DNA of 64,000 bases from an uncultured Pelagibacteraceae bacterium (lineage in GTDB: Bacteria > Pseudomonadota > Alphaproteobacteria > Pelagibacterales > Pelagibacteraceae): assembly GCA_902552755.1 (NCBI GenBank), contig CACDHV010000004.1, positions 1 through 64,000 on the forward strand. Reading direction: 5' to 3'. Of the stretch, positions 9,136 through 18,451 are shown one piece after another (the stretch's first letter is position 1; each line of letters begins with the position of its first letter). The position numbers were made by a program, and so were the translations under genes. Under the pieces are notes generated by a model. That model was not told the origin of the DNA and made no database searches. It saw only the letters and a list, made by a program, of their open reading frames with translations.

Positions 9136-10628
9136 TTTCTTATTATAGATTTATAAAAATGCCAGACAACTATTAAAATAGTCGTTAAAAGAATACACAA
9201 CGTAAGTGTTCTGTCCCATAGAAACTCCCATGATCCGTTGCTTAATAGCAAAGATCGTCTTAAATTTTCCTCCATAAGACCTCCTAATACAAAGGCAAGT
9301 ATTAGAGGTGGCATAGGAAAATCATATAGTCTTAAAAATGTTGCAACAACTGCAATTCCAATCATCAAATAAATATCAAAATTATTGAAAGACATTACAT
9401 AAATTCCTGTAACTGAAAAAAATAATATTAGTGGAATTAAATAGTTTTTTGGAACAGCAAGAATTCTTGCAATGTATGGAATTAAAGGAAGATTTAAAAT
9501 TAATAATATAACCATACCTATATACATAGACATAATTATAGACCAAAAAATCTCAGGATTTGTCATATACAACCTTGGTCCTGGCTGAACTCCAAAACCT
9601 AATAGTGCACCCAGCATAACAGCAGTAGTTCCACTTCCTGGTATTCCTAGAGTAAGCATGGGAACAAATGAACCAGAACAAGCTGCATTATTTGCGGTTT
9701 CTGGAGCAGATAATCCATTCACACTACCCTTACCAAATTTTTCTTTTTCCTCATCATTAACTACATTTCTTTCCATTCCATAAGCTAAGAAAGAAGCGAT
9801 TGTCGCTCCAGCACCAGGTAATACACCAATTAAAAAACCTATAATTGATGACCTTGGAATAGTTTTATACATTTTAGTTCTTTCTTCTTTATTAATTTTA
9901 ATTGAACCGAGTTCTGTTAATGACACTTGTTTTGCAGCACTCGTTGGATCATTTCTTTTTAAAATAATTGTTAAAGCTTCACTCATTGCAAATGTTGCCA
10001 TCACAACAAGTACGAAACTAATACCATCAGTTAAGTTCATATTATTAAATGTAAATCTTGTAATATCTGATAAGCTATCTTGGCCAACAGAAGCTAGCAT
10101 TAATCCTAGCACTACCATCATCATTGCTTTTAAAAATTGACCTTTTGAAGAAAAAGCTGCGATTGCAGTTAAACCTAAAATCATTAAAGCGAAATAATCT
10201 GGCGATCTGAATGACAAACTTACTTTAGACAAACTGGGTGCCATAAATAAAAGATAAATTGCTGACAAAGTTCCACCAGCAAATGAACTCCAGGCGGCTA
10301 TGGCTAAAGCTTTCCCTGCCTTTCCTTGTTGTGCCATTGGATAGCCATCAAATGATGTTGCAACCGTTCCAGGAACGCCAGGAGCGTTTAAAAGTATTGA
10401 TGATGTAGAACCTCCAAATACTGCTCCATAATAAACTCCTGCCATTAAAATTAAACCAGTTGCTGGATCAAAACCATAAGTAATTGGTATCATTAAAGCA
10501 ATTGCTGTCATTGGTCCAAGTCCTGGTAACATTCCAATAATTGTTCCAAAAAAACAACCAACCATTACCATTAAAATATTTTGAAAAGTAAGAGCTGTTG
10601 TTAAACCAATTAGTATTCCCTCTATCAT
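9132..10628 (-). CDS. tctA: Tripartite tricarboxylate transporter large permease (TctA family)
   Basis: GTIIGMLPGLGPMTAIALMIPITYG, APGVPGTVATSFDGYPMAQQGKAGKAL, LTLGIPGSGTTAVMLGALLGFGVQPGP. Confidence 0.95.
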   Translation of the reverse strand: MIEGILIGLTTALTFQNILMVMVGCFFGTIIGMLPGLGPMTAIALMIPITYGFDPATGLILMAGVYYGAVFGGSTSSILLNAPGVPGTVATSFDGYPMAQQGKAGKALAIAAWSSFAGGTLSAIYLLFMAPSLSKVSLSFRSPDYFALMILGLTAIAAFSSKGQFLKAMMMVVLGLMLASVGQDSLSDITRFTFNNMNLTDGISFVLVVMATFAMSEALTIILKRNDPTSAAKQVSLTELGSIKINKEERTKMYKTIPRSSIIGFLIGVLPGAGATIASFLAYGMERNVVNDEEKEKFGKGSVNGLSAPETANNAACSGSFVPMLTLGIPGSGTTAVMLGALLGFGVQPGPRLYMTNPEIFWSIIMSMYIGMVILLILNLPLIPYIARILAVPKNYLIPLILFFSVTGIYVMSFNNFDIYLMIGIAVVATFLRLYDFPMPPLILAFVLGGLMEENLRRSLLLSNGSWEFLWDRTLTLCILLTTILIVVWHFYKSIIRK

Positions 10629-11095
10629 CCCATTACTCCAATTGATTGTAAGAATGGATCTCTTAAATAAATATCAAGAACACCATGAAGCAAATACATA
10701 AAGGCTGCTACAAAAGGAAAAGACAATAAAAACATTAAGACCCATCTTCTTTCTCCCAAGAAATAATATGATGTAAATAGAAATAATGAAGTTGTTAAAA
10801 AATATCCAACTTTTAAAATTGTAGCTCCATAAATTATAGCAATTAAAATAAGTATCCCTGTTTTCTTGTATTCTAAATTTTTATGCTGGACTTTAATTGT
10901 ATTAGGTTCCGGCAAAATTACTTTTAATCCTGAGAAAAAAAGCCCTGCATATCCTAAATAAATTGGGAATGTTCTTGCATTAAAAGGTGCATTTTCATCG
11001 AATGCAAAAACTTGAATTTGATAAGCTGTATATAAATAAAATACTGAAAATATAAAAAAGAGCAGTGATATAACTTTTGTAGTATTTATATTCAC
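10625..11095 (-). CDS. tctB: Tripartite tricarboxylate transporter small permease (TctB family)
   Basis: Four-TM ~156-aa protein between TctC and TctA, overlapping TctA by 4 nt. Confidence 0.85.
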   Translation of the reverse strand: MNINTTKVISLLFFIFSVFYLYTAYQIQVFAFDENAPFNARTFPIYLGYAGLFFSGLKVILPEPNTIKVQHKNLEYKKTGILILIAIIYGATILKVGYFLTTSLFLFTSYYFLGERRWVLMFLLSFPFVAAFMYLLHGVLDIYLRDPFLQSIGVMG

Positions 11096-11122
11096 TGCTC
11101 TAATATTTAATAATCGTTAAGA

Positions 11123-12103
11123 TTATATAACTCCTAATTTCTTCATAAGAGCCGTCATTTCTTCAGTTTGTTTTTCTAAGAAAGAGACAAACTTGCCTTC
11201 TGGATTGTAAATATTAACCCATGCATTTCTTGCTCTAACAGTTTCCCATTCAGAAGTCTTTTGTACATCGCCTAACATTTTTGCAATTTTAGATTTATCT
11301 GCATTGCTCATTCCCGGAGGTCCAAAGAAACCTCTCCAGTTAACAAATTGTACATCATAACCTTGTTCTTTTAGAGTTGGTGCATCTGGAGCATCAGAAA
11401 CTCTTGAAGGAGCTGTAATACCAATAATTCTTACTTGGTCTCTAGCACCCATAAGCTCACCTAAACCAGTAGAGATAATTTGTGTTTCACCAGATAACAG
11501 TCCAGCTAAAGCTTTTCCACCAGCATCATAAGGAATATAAGCGACATCATTAGGATTAGCACCAGCAGCTTGGAAAGCTAAAGCACCAATTAAATGGTCC
11601 ATGCTTCCTCTTACTGATCCACCAGCCATTTTAATAGAGCTTGCATCTTTTTTGTACGCATCAACTACATCTTTGAAATTTTTATAAGGTGAATCTTTGG
11701 CAACTGCTATTGCACCGTAATCACCAATGACTCCCGCTATCGGCACAACATCTTTATATGACAAAGTTCCACTTCCACTTACATAACCTTTGTGTCTTGT
11801 AATTGATCTTAATACTAATGGTGTTGATTGAACTAAGACTGTATTTGCAGGCTTATTATTAATCATATAAGCTAATGCTTTTCCACCACCACCACCTGAC
11901 ATATTTTCAAATGATGCACTTTTTAACATACCAGCTTTTGTTAAAGCTTCTCCAGTACCTCTAGCAGTTCCATCCCAACCACCACCAGCACCACCACCAA
12001 TTACAAAGTGCAATTTATCAATTGCTATTGAACTAGTTGTTGTTGCTGAAAGTATAAGAATTGCTGAGAATAAAACTGAAATTATTGATTTAATTAGTTT
12101 CAT
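11123..12103 (-). CDS. tctC: Tripartite tricarboxylate transporter substrate-binding protein (TctC/Bug family)
   Basis: Signal peptide, GGGAGGGWDGTARGTGEAL, AGGKALAGLLSGE, PSRVSDAPDAPTLKEQGYDV, WRGFFGPPGMS. Confidence 0.95.
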   Translation of the reverse strand: MKLIKSIISVLFSAILILSATTTSSIAIDKLHFVIGGGAGGGWDGTARGTGEALTKAGMLKSASFENMSGGGGGKALAYMINNKPANTVLVQSTPLVLRSITRHKGYVSGSGTLSYKDVVPIAGVIGDYGAIAVAKDSPYKNFKDVVDAYKKDASSIKMAGGSVRGSMDHLIGALAFQAAGANPNDVAYIPYDAGGKALAGLLSGETQIISTGLGELMGARDQVRIIGITAPSRVSDAPDAPTLKEQGYDVQFVNWRGFFGPPGMSNADKSKIAKMLGDVQKTSEWETVRARNAWVNIYNPEGKFVSFLEKQTEEMTALMKKLGVI

Positions 12104-12182
12104 TATTTTATCTCCTATTATAATTATAAATAGTTATTAAACATAAATTAAAATTCAGTGTCAATGAGGATTTACTACTTAC

Positions 12183-13274
12183 ATGTTAAGCATAATACCA
12201 TTTAAACGATTATTAAATGAACTTAACATTAGCTATAAAGCTTTAATCATAGGAGTAATTGGTGGTTATATTGGAACTCTAATTGGTCTTCCTTTGCCTT
12301 GGTTGCTAGGTGCTTTAGGTTTAAATCTGTGTATTGCTTTTACTAATTTTAAAATTGAATTCTCAACAAAATTACTTAATCCAGTTTTTCTGATGGTTGG
12401 TATTATTTTAGGCGGAACGTTGAATGTATCTTTATTGTATAAAATTCATTTATGGATATTCTCATCTATGGCTATGGTTGTTTGTACTGTAATCAGCACT
12501 ATTTTAGCAGGATATTATTTTATTAAAGTTTGTAAATTTGATAAGTTTATTGCAACACTTGCTGCGCTACCTGGGGCATTTGTCCCAATAGCTGCTGCAC
12601 TTTTAGAGTATGGGAAAAAAGAAAATCATAAACAAGTTTTAATTCCTCAGGCTACAAGAGTTATATTTATTGTAAGTTTTGTACCTATACTATTTATTAG
12701 CAAGTTAGGATTTTCTGAAATTGCAGGATATAATTATGAAAATATTTATGATTTAAGATATTTTTTAGAAATATTTTTTTTAATTATTATTTGTTATCTA
12801 TTTTCTATCTTGCTCAAAAATTTAAGTATACCTTCGCCTATACTTGTTGGTGCTATGGCCTTATCTGGCTTATTTTACACCTTTGAGGTTGTTAATTCTA
12901 GATTTCCAGACACAGTAATAAATATAGCATTTATTTTTTTAGGTACAGCTCTTGGAAGTAGATTAAATGGATTAAAACTTAAAGAATTATTTTTTTATAT
13001 TTTTCATGGAATAATTGTGTGCTCAATATTAGTAGTTGTTGCTATGGTTACCGCATACCTTCTTCAGTATTTAGGATTTGATTTTATTCCAACTTTTTTA
13101 AGTTTTGCTCCGGGAGGAATTCATGAAATGGTTGTGATTAGCGTTGCCTATAATATTGATCCTATTTTTGTAAGTTATCATCATTTTTTAAGAATATTAA
13201 TAATTGTAGCTTTTTTACCATTTTTGCTTAAAAAATTTGGTAACAACTCTATTAAAAAGACAAAGTTTAAATAA
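12183..13274 (+). CDS. AbrB-family (ammonia monooxygenase-like) membrane protein
   Basis: GGYIGTLIGLPLPWLLGALG, LAALPGAFVPIAAA, FAPGGIHEMVVISVAYNIDPIFVSYHHFLRI. Confidence 0.85.
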   Translation: MLSIIPFKRLLNELNISYKALIIGVIGGYIGTLIGLPLPWLLGALGLNLCIAFTNFKIEFSTKLLNPVFLMVGIILGGTLNVSLLYKIHLWIFSSMAMVVCTVISTILAGYYFIKVCKFDKFIATLAALPGAFVPIAAALLEYGKKENHKQVLIPQATRVIFIVSFVPILFISKLGFSEIAGYNYENIYDLRYFLEIFFLIIICYLFSILLKNLSIPSPILVGAMALSGLFYTFEVVNSRFPDTVINIAFIFLGTALGSRLNGLKLKELFFYIFHGIIVCSILVVVAMVTAYLLQYLGFDFIPTFLSFAPGGIHEMVVISVAYNIDPIFVSYHHFLRILIIVAFLPFLLKKFGNNSIKKTKFK

Positions 13275-14010
13275 AATCAAATATTAACTTTGTACTGCTG
13301 ACAAGAATTAAACCATAGATAATATTATAAAACAAATTTTCCTCTATAATTTTAAGCAATTGATATCCAATAAATATTCCAATTAAAGCTAGTGGAAAAA
13401 GAGATACTGATTGAAATAATGTATCAAAATTCATCATTGATAGATAAATATACAAAGGTAGCTTTATTAAATTAACACAACAAAAAAAGATAATTCTGGT
13501 TCCTACATAAATTTCTTTTTTCAATCTTAATGGAAGTAAATAAAGACTTGTAGGTGTTCCGCCAGCATGAACGCAAAAACTCGAAAATCCTGCGATGGAC
13601 GAGCAAATTGCACCCTTCAAGAAGTTCTGCTTGGCTGGAACTGTCTTCTCTTTTTTAAACAAAAAATAATGTCCAGCAAATAAAAACCCCATTATTCCAA
13701 CTATTAATTTAAGTAGATCCTCTGAAAAATGATTGAATGTAAAGGAACCAATTATAATTCCTATTGCTGCAAAAGGGACTATTACCTTGAGTATTCTAAA
13801 ATTAAACTCTCTTCTAAATCTGTAAACAGCAATCATGTCCGAAAAAATTAAAATAGGTAGAATAATTGCTAATGCCTGCTGTAATGGCATTACAACTGTC
13901 ATCAATGGGACTGATATTAGTGATATTGAACCTCCTAAACCAGACTTTGCAATACCGTACAAAATAATTGCAGGAACAACACTTATAAAAAAAAGGAAAT
14001 TTATTTCCAT
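13267..14010 (-). CDS. TSUP (TauE/SafE) family permease
   Basis: GIAKSGLGGSISLISVPLMTVVMPLQQALAIILPILIFSD; CVHAGGTPTSLYLLPLRL. Confidence 0.85.
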   Translation of the reverse strand: MEINFLFFISVVPAIILYGIAKSGLGGSISLISVPLMTVVMPLQQALAIILPILIFSDMIAVYRFRREFNFRILKVIVPFAAIGIIIGSFTFNHFSEDLLKLIVGIMGFLFAGHYFLFKKEKTVPAKQNFLKGAICSSIAGFSSFCVHAGGTPTSLYLLPLRLKKEIYVGTRIIFFCCVNLIKLPLYIYLSMMNFDTLFQSVSLFPLALIGIFIGYQLLKIIEENLFYNIIYGLILVSSTKLIFDFI

Positions 14011-14951
14011 TATTTTAATGATTTTGTTAAATATTCAAAAACTTTTTCAGGTGATAATTTATTTAAATCTGTTACTTGAATTGCTTTAAAATTTTCTCTC
14101 TCTATGCTCACTTTATATGCAGTAGTGTGTGAACCAAATAAAGCTATTCCTTTTACATTTAAATGTGCAGCTATGTGTGCAGGTCCAGTATCATTTGCTA
14201 CAACGAAAGCACTGTCTTTTATTAATGCAGCAAGTTCAGAGATATCTAAAGATTTGTTTTGTTTTAAAATTGGAATAGCATTAATTTCTTTTGTCTTATT
14301 AATTTCATTTGGACCTGGGGCTAATATAATTTTGTATTCATCTTTAAATTTATCCCTAATTAAATCTATAAGTTTATTGTAATTTGGCCATTTTTTAATC
14401 TGTAAATGTGGAGAGCAAAAAGGAAATAAAATTATGTATTTATTTAAATCAAATTTTTTTTTTATATTTTCAATATTAGAACAAGCCCAATTAAAATCAG
14501 GAAACATAGTATATTTAGAACTGACTCCAGATGTTTCTAATTGATGCTTAAATCTGTCTAAAACAGGATTTTTATCAAATTTCTCTTTTGTCTCATCCTT
14601 TGGTAAAGTTGTTTCTGATGATGACCAAATTGCGTTATCTGCACTTGGAAATAGTATTCTTTTATAAAAGCTTGATCTTGAGGAATTTTGTAAATCAAAA
14701 ACTTTTATAAATTTGTATTTTTTTAATTTGCGCATGAGATTAAATAAATAAATCAGATTAAATCTTGATAATCTCTTATCTAAAATTATGTCCTCCAAAT
14801 ATGGATTTTTTTTAAAAAGATCAATGAAAGGTTGTGATGTTAATAAATAGACTTTATCATCTTTGTGAAAATCAGAAATATCTTGAATTGCACCACTCGC
14901 TTGGGCTATATCACCTAAAGATCCATGTTTAATTATAAGAATATTAGACAT
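14010..14951 (-). CDS. Glycosyltransferase family 9 (heptosyltransferase-like)
   Basis: ILIIKHGSLGDIAQASGAIQDI; VVANDTGPAHIAAHLNVKGIALFGSH. Confidence 0.9.
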   Translation of the reverse strand: MSNILIIKHGSLGDIAQASGAIQDISDFHKDDKVYLLTSQPFIDLFKKNPYLEDIILDKRLSRFNLIYLFNLMRKLKKYKFIKVFDLQNSSRSSFYKRILFPSADNAIWSSSETTLPKDETKEKFDKNPVLDRFKHQLETSGVSSKYTMFPDFNWACSNIENIKKKFDLNKYIILFPFCSPHLQIKKWPNYNKLIDLIRDKFKDEYKIILAPGPNEINKTKEINAIPILKQNKSLDISELAALIKDSAFVVANDTGPAHIAAHLNVKGIALFGSHTTAYKVSIERENFKAIQVTDLNKLSPEKVFEYLTKSLK

Positions 14952-14983
14952 ATTTTAAACAACTTAACACACTATGTTTATTT

Positions 14984-15373
14984 ATGAATAAAATTCTAGT
15001 TGAAGTATCTGTAGGTGAGCTTTTAGATAAAATCTCAATTTTAGAAATCAAAAAAGAAAAAATTAAAGACTCAGATAAATTAATATTTATTAATGATGAA
15101 TATCTAGTTTTAACAAAACAATTAGATGAAAACATAACTTTAAAAGATGAATTAAAAAAACTTTATGAAGAATTAAAGGCAATAAATGCAAAACTTTGGG
15201 ATATAGAAGATAATAAAAGAATGTGTGAAAAAAATAGTGATTTTGGTGAAAATTTTATAAAACTATCGAGAGATGTTCATTTTCTAAATGATGATAGAGC
15301 AAAAATTAAATTAGCAATAAACAATAAAACTGGTTCAAAGATAAAAGAGATTAAACAATACACAAACTATTAA
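14984..15373 (+). CDS. DUF6165-like small protein
   Basis: VEVSVGELLDKISILEIKKEKI...LWDIEDNKRMCE...FIKLSRDVHFLNDDRAKIKLAIN. Confidence 0.75.
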   Translation: MNKILVEVSVGELLDKISILEIKKEKIKDSDKLIFINDEYLVLTKQLDENITLKDELKKLYEELKAINAKLWDIEDNKRMCEKNSDFGENFIKLSRDVHFLNDDRAKIKLAINNKTGSKIKEIKQYTNY

Positions 15374-16155
15374 AGCATACTTGGAATAACTTTTCTTAAA
15401 TCCATAGATATTTTTGGTTTTATATTAGAATAAATAATTCCTTTTCCTAATCTCTTAATAGCCATTATTTTACCATCAGGCGAAATAATAACTGAATGTC
15501 CAAAAGTTTCTCTTTTAATCGTATTTTTTCCTGTTTGATTAGGTGCAAAAATATAACAAAAGTTTTCAATTGCTCTTGCTTTTAATAAAGTTAACCAATG
15601 TCTTTGACCGGTTGTTTTAGTAAATGCAGATGGGACAGTTATAAAACTTAGATTTCTTTTTGACAAGTTTCTATAAAGTTCTGGAAATCTTAAATCATAA
15701 CAAATTGAAAGACCTATTTTTCCCCAAGGTAATTTAGCAGATACTAATTTTTTTCCTGCCTTAAATACTTTGCTTTCTTTATGTTGTTCTTTTTTTGAAA
15801 CTTTAACATCAAACATATTAATTTTATCATAATATGCATTTATTTTACCCTTAGGTCCAATAAGAATAGATCTATTTCTTAATTTGCTTTTTTCTTTAAT
15901 ACACATTGAACCAAGAAGTATCCATTTCTTCTTTGTTTTGGCTATAATTTTTACTTTTTTTATTATTGGATCATGTTTCATTTTATATGAATATTTAAAT
16001 AAATTTTTTTTGTCAGCAGACATTAATGAAGAAGTTTCTGGTGTAATTATTAAGTCTGCTTTATTTGTAATTGCTTGATTAATATATTTTATAATATCTT
16101 TAAAATTTTTATTATAATCTTCCCCACTCGATAACTGAATACATGCTACTTTCAT
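15370..16155 (-). CDS. Carbon-nitrogen hydrolase (Nit1/deaminated glutathione amidase-like)
   Basis: Nitrilase Glu (TPETSSLM), Lys (YDKINMFDV) and Cys (SICYDLRFPELYR); VPSAFTKTTGQRHWLTLLKARAIEN. Confidence 0.88.
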   Translation of the reverse strand: MKVACIQLSSGEDYNKNFKDIIKYINQAITNKADLIITPETSSLMSADKKNLFKYSYKMKHDPIIKKVKIIAKTKKKWILLGSMCIKEKSKLRNRSILIGPKGKINAYYDKINMFDVKVSKKEQHKESKVFKAGKKLVSAKLPWGKIGLSICYDLRFPELYRNLSKRNLSFITVPSAFTKTTGQRHWLTLLKARAIENFCYIFAPNQTGKNTIKRETFGHSVIISPDGKIMAIKRLGKGIIYSNIKPKISMDLRKVIPSML

Positions 16156-16829
16156 GTTTGAAATCCATATTTTCTTTCTAAATACTTTATAATATTGTGA
16201 ATTATAAATGTAATAAATAAGTAAATAATTCCTGCAGTTATAAATGCTTCAAAAGGTTTAAAAGTTAAAACATTTACTTTTCTGGCTTCGCCCATTAAAT
16301 CCATGATAGTTATAACACTTGCAAGTGAAGTACCTTTCAACATTAATATTATTTCATTCCCATATGCTGGAAGTGATTGTTTTACAGCTATTGGTAATTG
16401 AATTCTGTAAAAAGTTATTTTTTTTGTTACTCCTAAACTTTGTGCTGCCTCAATATAACCTTTTTTAATTGTCTGAAATGCTGATCTCAATATTTCAGAT
16501 GTATAGGCTCCTGTATTTAATGAAAATGCAATAATTGCACACCAGTATGGTTCTTTAATTATTACCCAAAAAAATGAATTTCTTAATAATTCTATATTAG
16601 CTAAACCATAATATATTAAATATAATTGAACTAGTAATGGTGTTCCTCTAAAAAAATAAGAATAACCATAGGCAAATTTATTAATTATTGGATTTTTATT
16701 AATTCTTAAAATTGCAAAAATTAAACCTATTATTAATCCAAAAAACATTGATGATACTAAAAGTTGAAGAGTGATAACTGCACCACTTAATAAGTCGGGA
16801 AAAATACTAATCATTAATTTTATATCCAT
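16152..16829 (-). CDS. Polar amino-acid ABC transporter permease (HisM family)
   Basis: FFRGTPLLVQLYLIYYG; EAAQSLGVTKKITFYRIQLPIAVKQSLPAYGNEIILMLKGTSLASVITI EAA motif. Confidence 0.93.
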   Translation of the reverse strand: MDIKLMISIFPDLLSGAVITLQLLVSSMFFGLIIGLIFAILRINKNPIINKFAYGYSYFFRGTPLLVQLYLIYYGLANIELLRNSFFWVIIKEPYWCAIIAFSLNTGAYTSEILRSAFQTIKKGYIEAAQSLGVTKKITFYRIQLPIAVKQSLPAYGNEIILMLKGTSLASVITIMDLMGEARKVNVLTFKPFEAFITAGIIYLFITFIIHNIIKYLERKYGFQT

Positions 16830-17521
16830 CAGTATCCTTTGTTATATTTTATTTCTAATTTATTAATTAATTTCATACTTAAGAAAGTAAGCATTAGGTA
16901 TAAGACAGCTGCTACTGAATAAAAAAATAAAGGATCTCTAGTTGAACCGGCGGCAATATAAGATTGCCTCATTATTTCTACTAATCCTGTTACAGAAATT
17001 AAAGAAGTGTCTTTTAAAGTAATTTGCCAAACATTACTTAGGTTAGGAATTGATAACCTCAACATTTGCGGTAAAATAATTTTGTAAAATTGAATATTTT
17101 TTTTAATTCCCAAAACTTTTGAAGCTTCAAATTGACCTTTATCAATTGATAATATAGCTCCTCTAAAAACTTCAGTAGAATAAGCTCCAGAGATAATCCC
17201 AATTGCAAGAGCACCAGTTATAAATGCATTTATTTCAATATAACCATCATGCCCAAAAATTGAAGCTACATACATTGCTGCTCCTGTGCCACCAAAAAAC
17301 AATAAGTATATTACTAATAATTCTGGAACCCCTCTAATAATAGTAGTGTAACAATTTCCAATGATATTAAGTGATTTTTTTTTAGATAGTTTTAAAGGTG
17401 TAAATATTAATGCGAATAAAAATCCTATTGCCATAGCTGCGATAGAAACAGCAATGGTCATTAAAGTTGCTAAAAAGAGTTCGTCTCCCCAACCAGTATC
17501 TCCAAACGAAAGAAGTTCCAT
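16829..17521 (-). CDS. Polar amino-acid ABC transporter permease (HisQ family)
   Basis: TIIRGVPELLVIYLLFFG; EASKVLGIKKNIQFYKIILPQMLRLSIPNLSNVWQITLKDTSLISV. Confidence 0.93.
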   Translation of the reverse strand: MELLSFGDTGWGDELFLATLMTIAVSIAAMAIGFLFALIFTPLKLSKKKSLNIIGNCYTTIIRGVPELLVIYLLFFGGTGAAMYVASIFGHDGYIEINAFITGALAIGIISGAYSTEVFRGAILSIDKGQFEASKVLGIKKNIQFYKIILPQMLRLSIPNLSNVWQITLKDTSLISVTGLVEIMRQSYIAAGSTRDPLFFYSVAAVLYLMLTFLSMKLINKLEIKYNKGY

Positions 17522-17527
17522 ATAGAT

Positions 17528-17552
17528 TGGCGACTATATATTATAGTCGCCA
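17528..17552 (-). other. Perfect 11-bp hairpin between substrate-binding protein and permease genes
   Basis: tggcgactata-tat-tatagtcgcca. Confidence 0.85.
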
Positions 17553-17565
17553 TATCTAAAATTAA

Positions 17566-18393
17566 TTACATAGATGCATCAAAGCCGAACCATTTGATAG
17601 CAATTCTGCTAATATGACCATCTTTTCTTGCTTTATCGATAGCTTTGTTAAATGCTTTTAAGAGTTTAGTATCTTCTTTTCTAATACCTACCCCTACACC
17701 ATTACCAAATGCACCACCTGAAAAAGTTGGTCCTACAAGTACAACAGCTTCGCCAGATTTTTCAGCATAGTCAGTAAATGCTACCGCAGCAGCTAAAGCT
17801 ACATCACATCTACCGTTAGTCAAATCAAGATTAACCTCATCTTGTGTCTTGTAAGTTTTTAAATTTATTTTTCCTACATCTCCAGATTCAAGAAAGTTTT
17901 GGTGAATTGTACCAATTTGAGTACAAACTGTTTTTCCTGATAACGCTGAAGTTAAAGTTTTCATGGCTTTATTTACAGATGAACCACCTAAATTTAAATT
18001 TACTGCTTCTGGTGTATCCATTCCTTCTAAGTCTGAACCTTTCATAACAGCCAAAGACGCTACTTCATCAGCATATCCCTGTGAAAAATTAATTGTTTTC
18101 ATTCTTTCTTCTGTAATTGACATCCCAGCCATTATAGCATCAAATTTTTTTGATGTTAAAGCTGGTATCATTCCATCCCAGTCTTGCTCAACTATTTCAC
18201 ACTGCTCTCCTATATATCTGCAAAGTGTCCATGCAAGTTCTACCTCAAATCCAATAAGTTTACCTGAAGCATCTTTTGAATTCCAGGGTGGATAAGCACC
18301 TTCAGTTCCAATCTTAATTTTATCAGCATTAGATGTGCTAATTAAAAATAAAGATAACAAAACTGTTAAAAATATATTTTTTATTACATTCAT
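17566..18393 (-). CDS. Polar amino-acid ABC transporter substrate-binding protein
   Basis: Signal peptide; IKIGTEGAYPPWNSKDASGKLIGFEVELA; DGMIPALTSKKFDAIMAGMSITEERMKTINFS. Confidence 0.95.
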   Translation of the reverse strand: MNVIKNIFLTVLLSLFLISTSNADKIKIGTEGAYPPWNSKDASGKLIGFEVELAWTLCRYIGEQCEIVEQDWDGMIPALTSKKFDAIMAGMSITEERMKTINFSQGYADEVASLAVMKGSDLEGMDTPEAVNLNLGGSSVNKAMKTLTSALSGKTVCTQIGTIHQNFLESGDVGKINLKTYKTQDEVNLDLTNGRCDVALAAAVAFTDYAEKSGEAVVLVGPTFSGGAFGNGVGVGIRKEDTKLLKAFNKAIDKARKDGHISRIAIKWFGFDASM

Positions 18394-18451
18394 TATTTCC
18401 TCCGTTAAAAGAATAATTATTTCACAGTTTTTGAGATTTAAAAAGAAAATT

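Noticed and set aside
17844-18295. Plus-strand ORFs 17844..18047 and 17963..18295
   Set aside because: Antisense to the clear ABC substrate-binding protein; translations show no family motifs.
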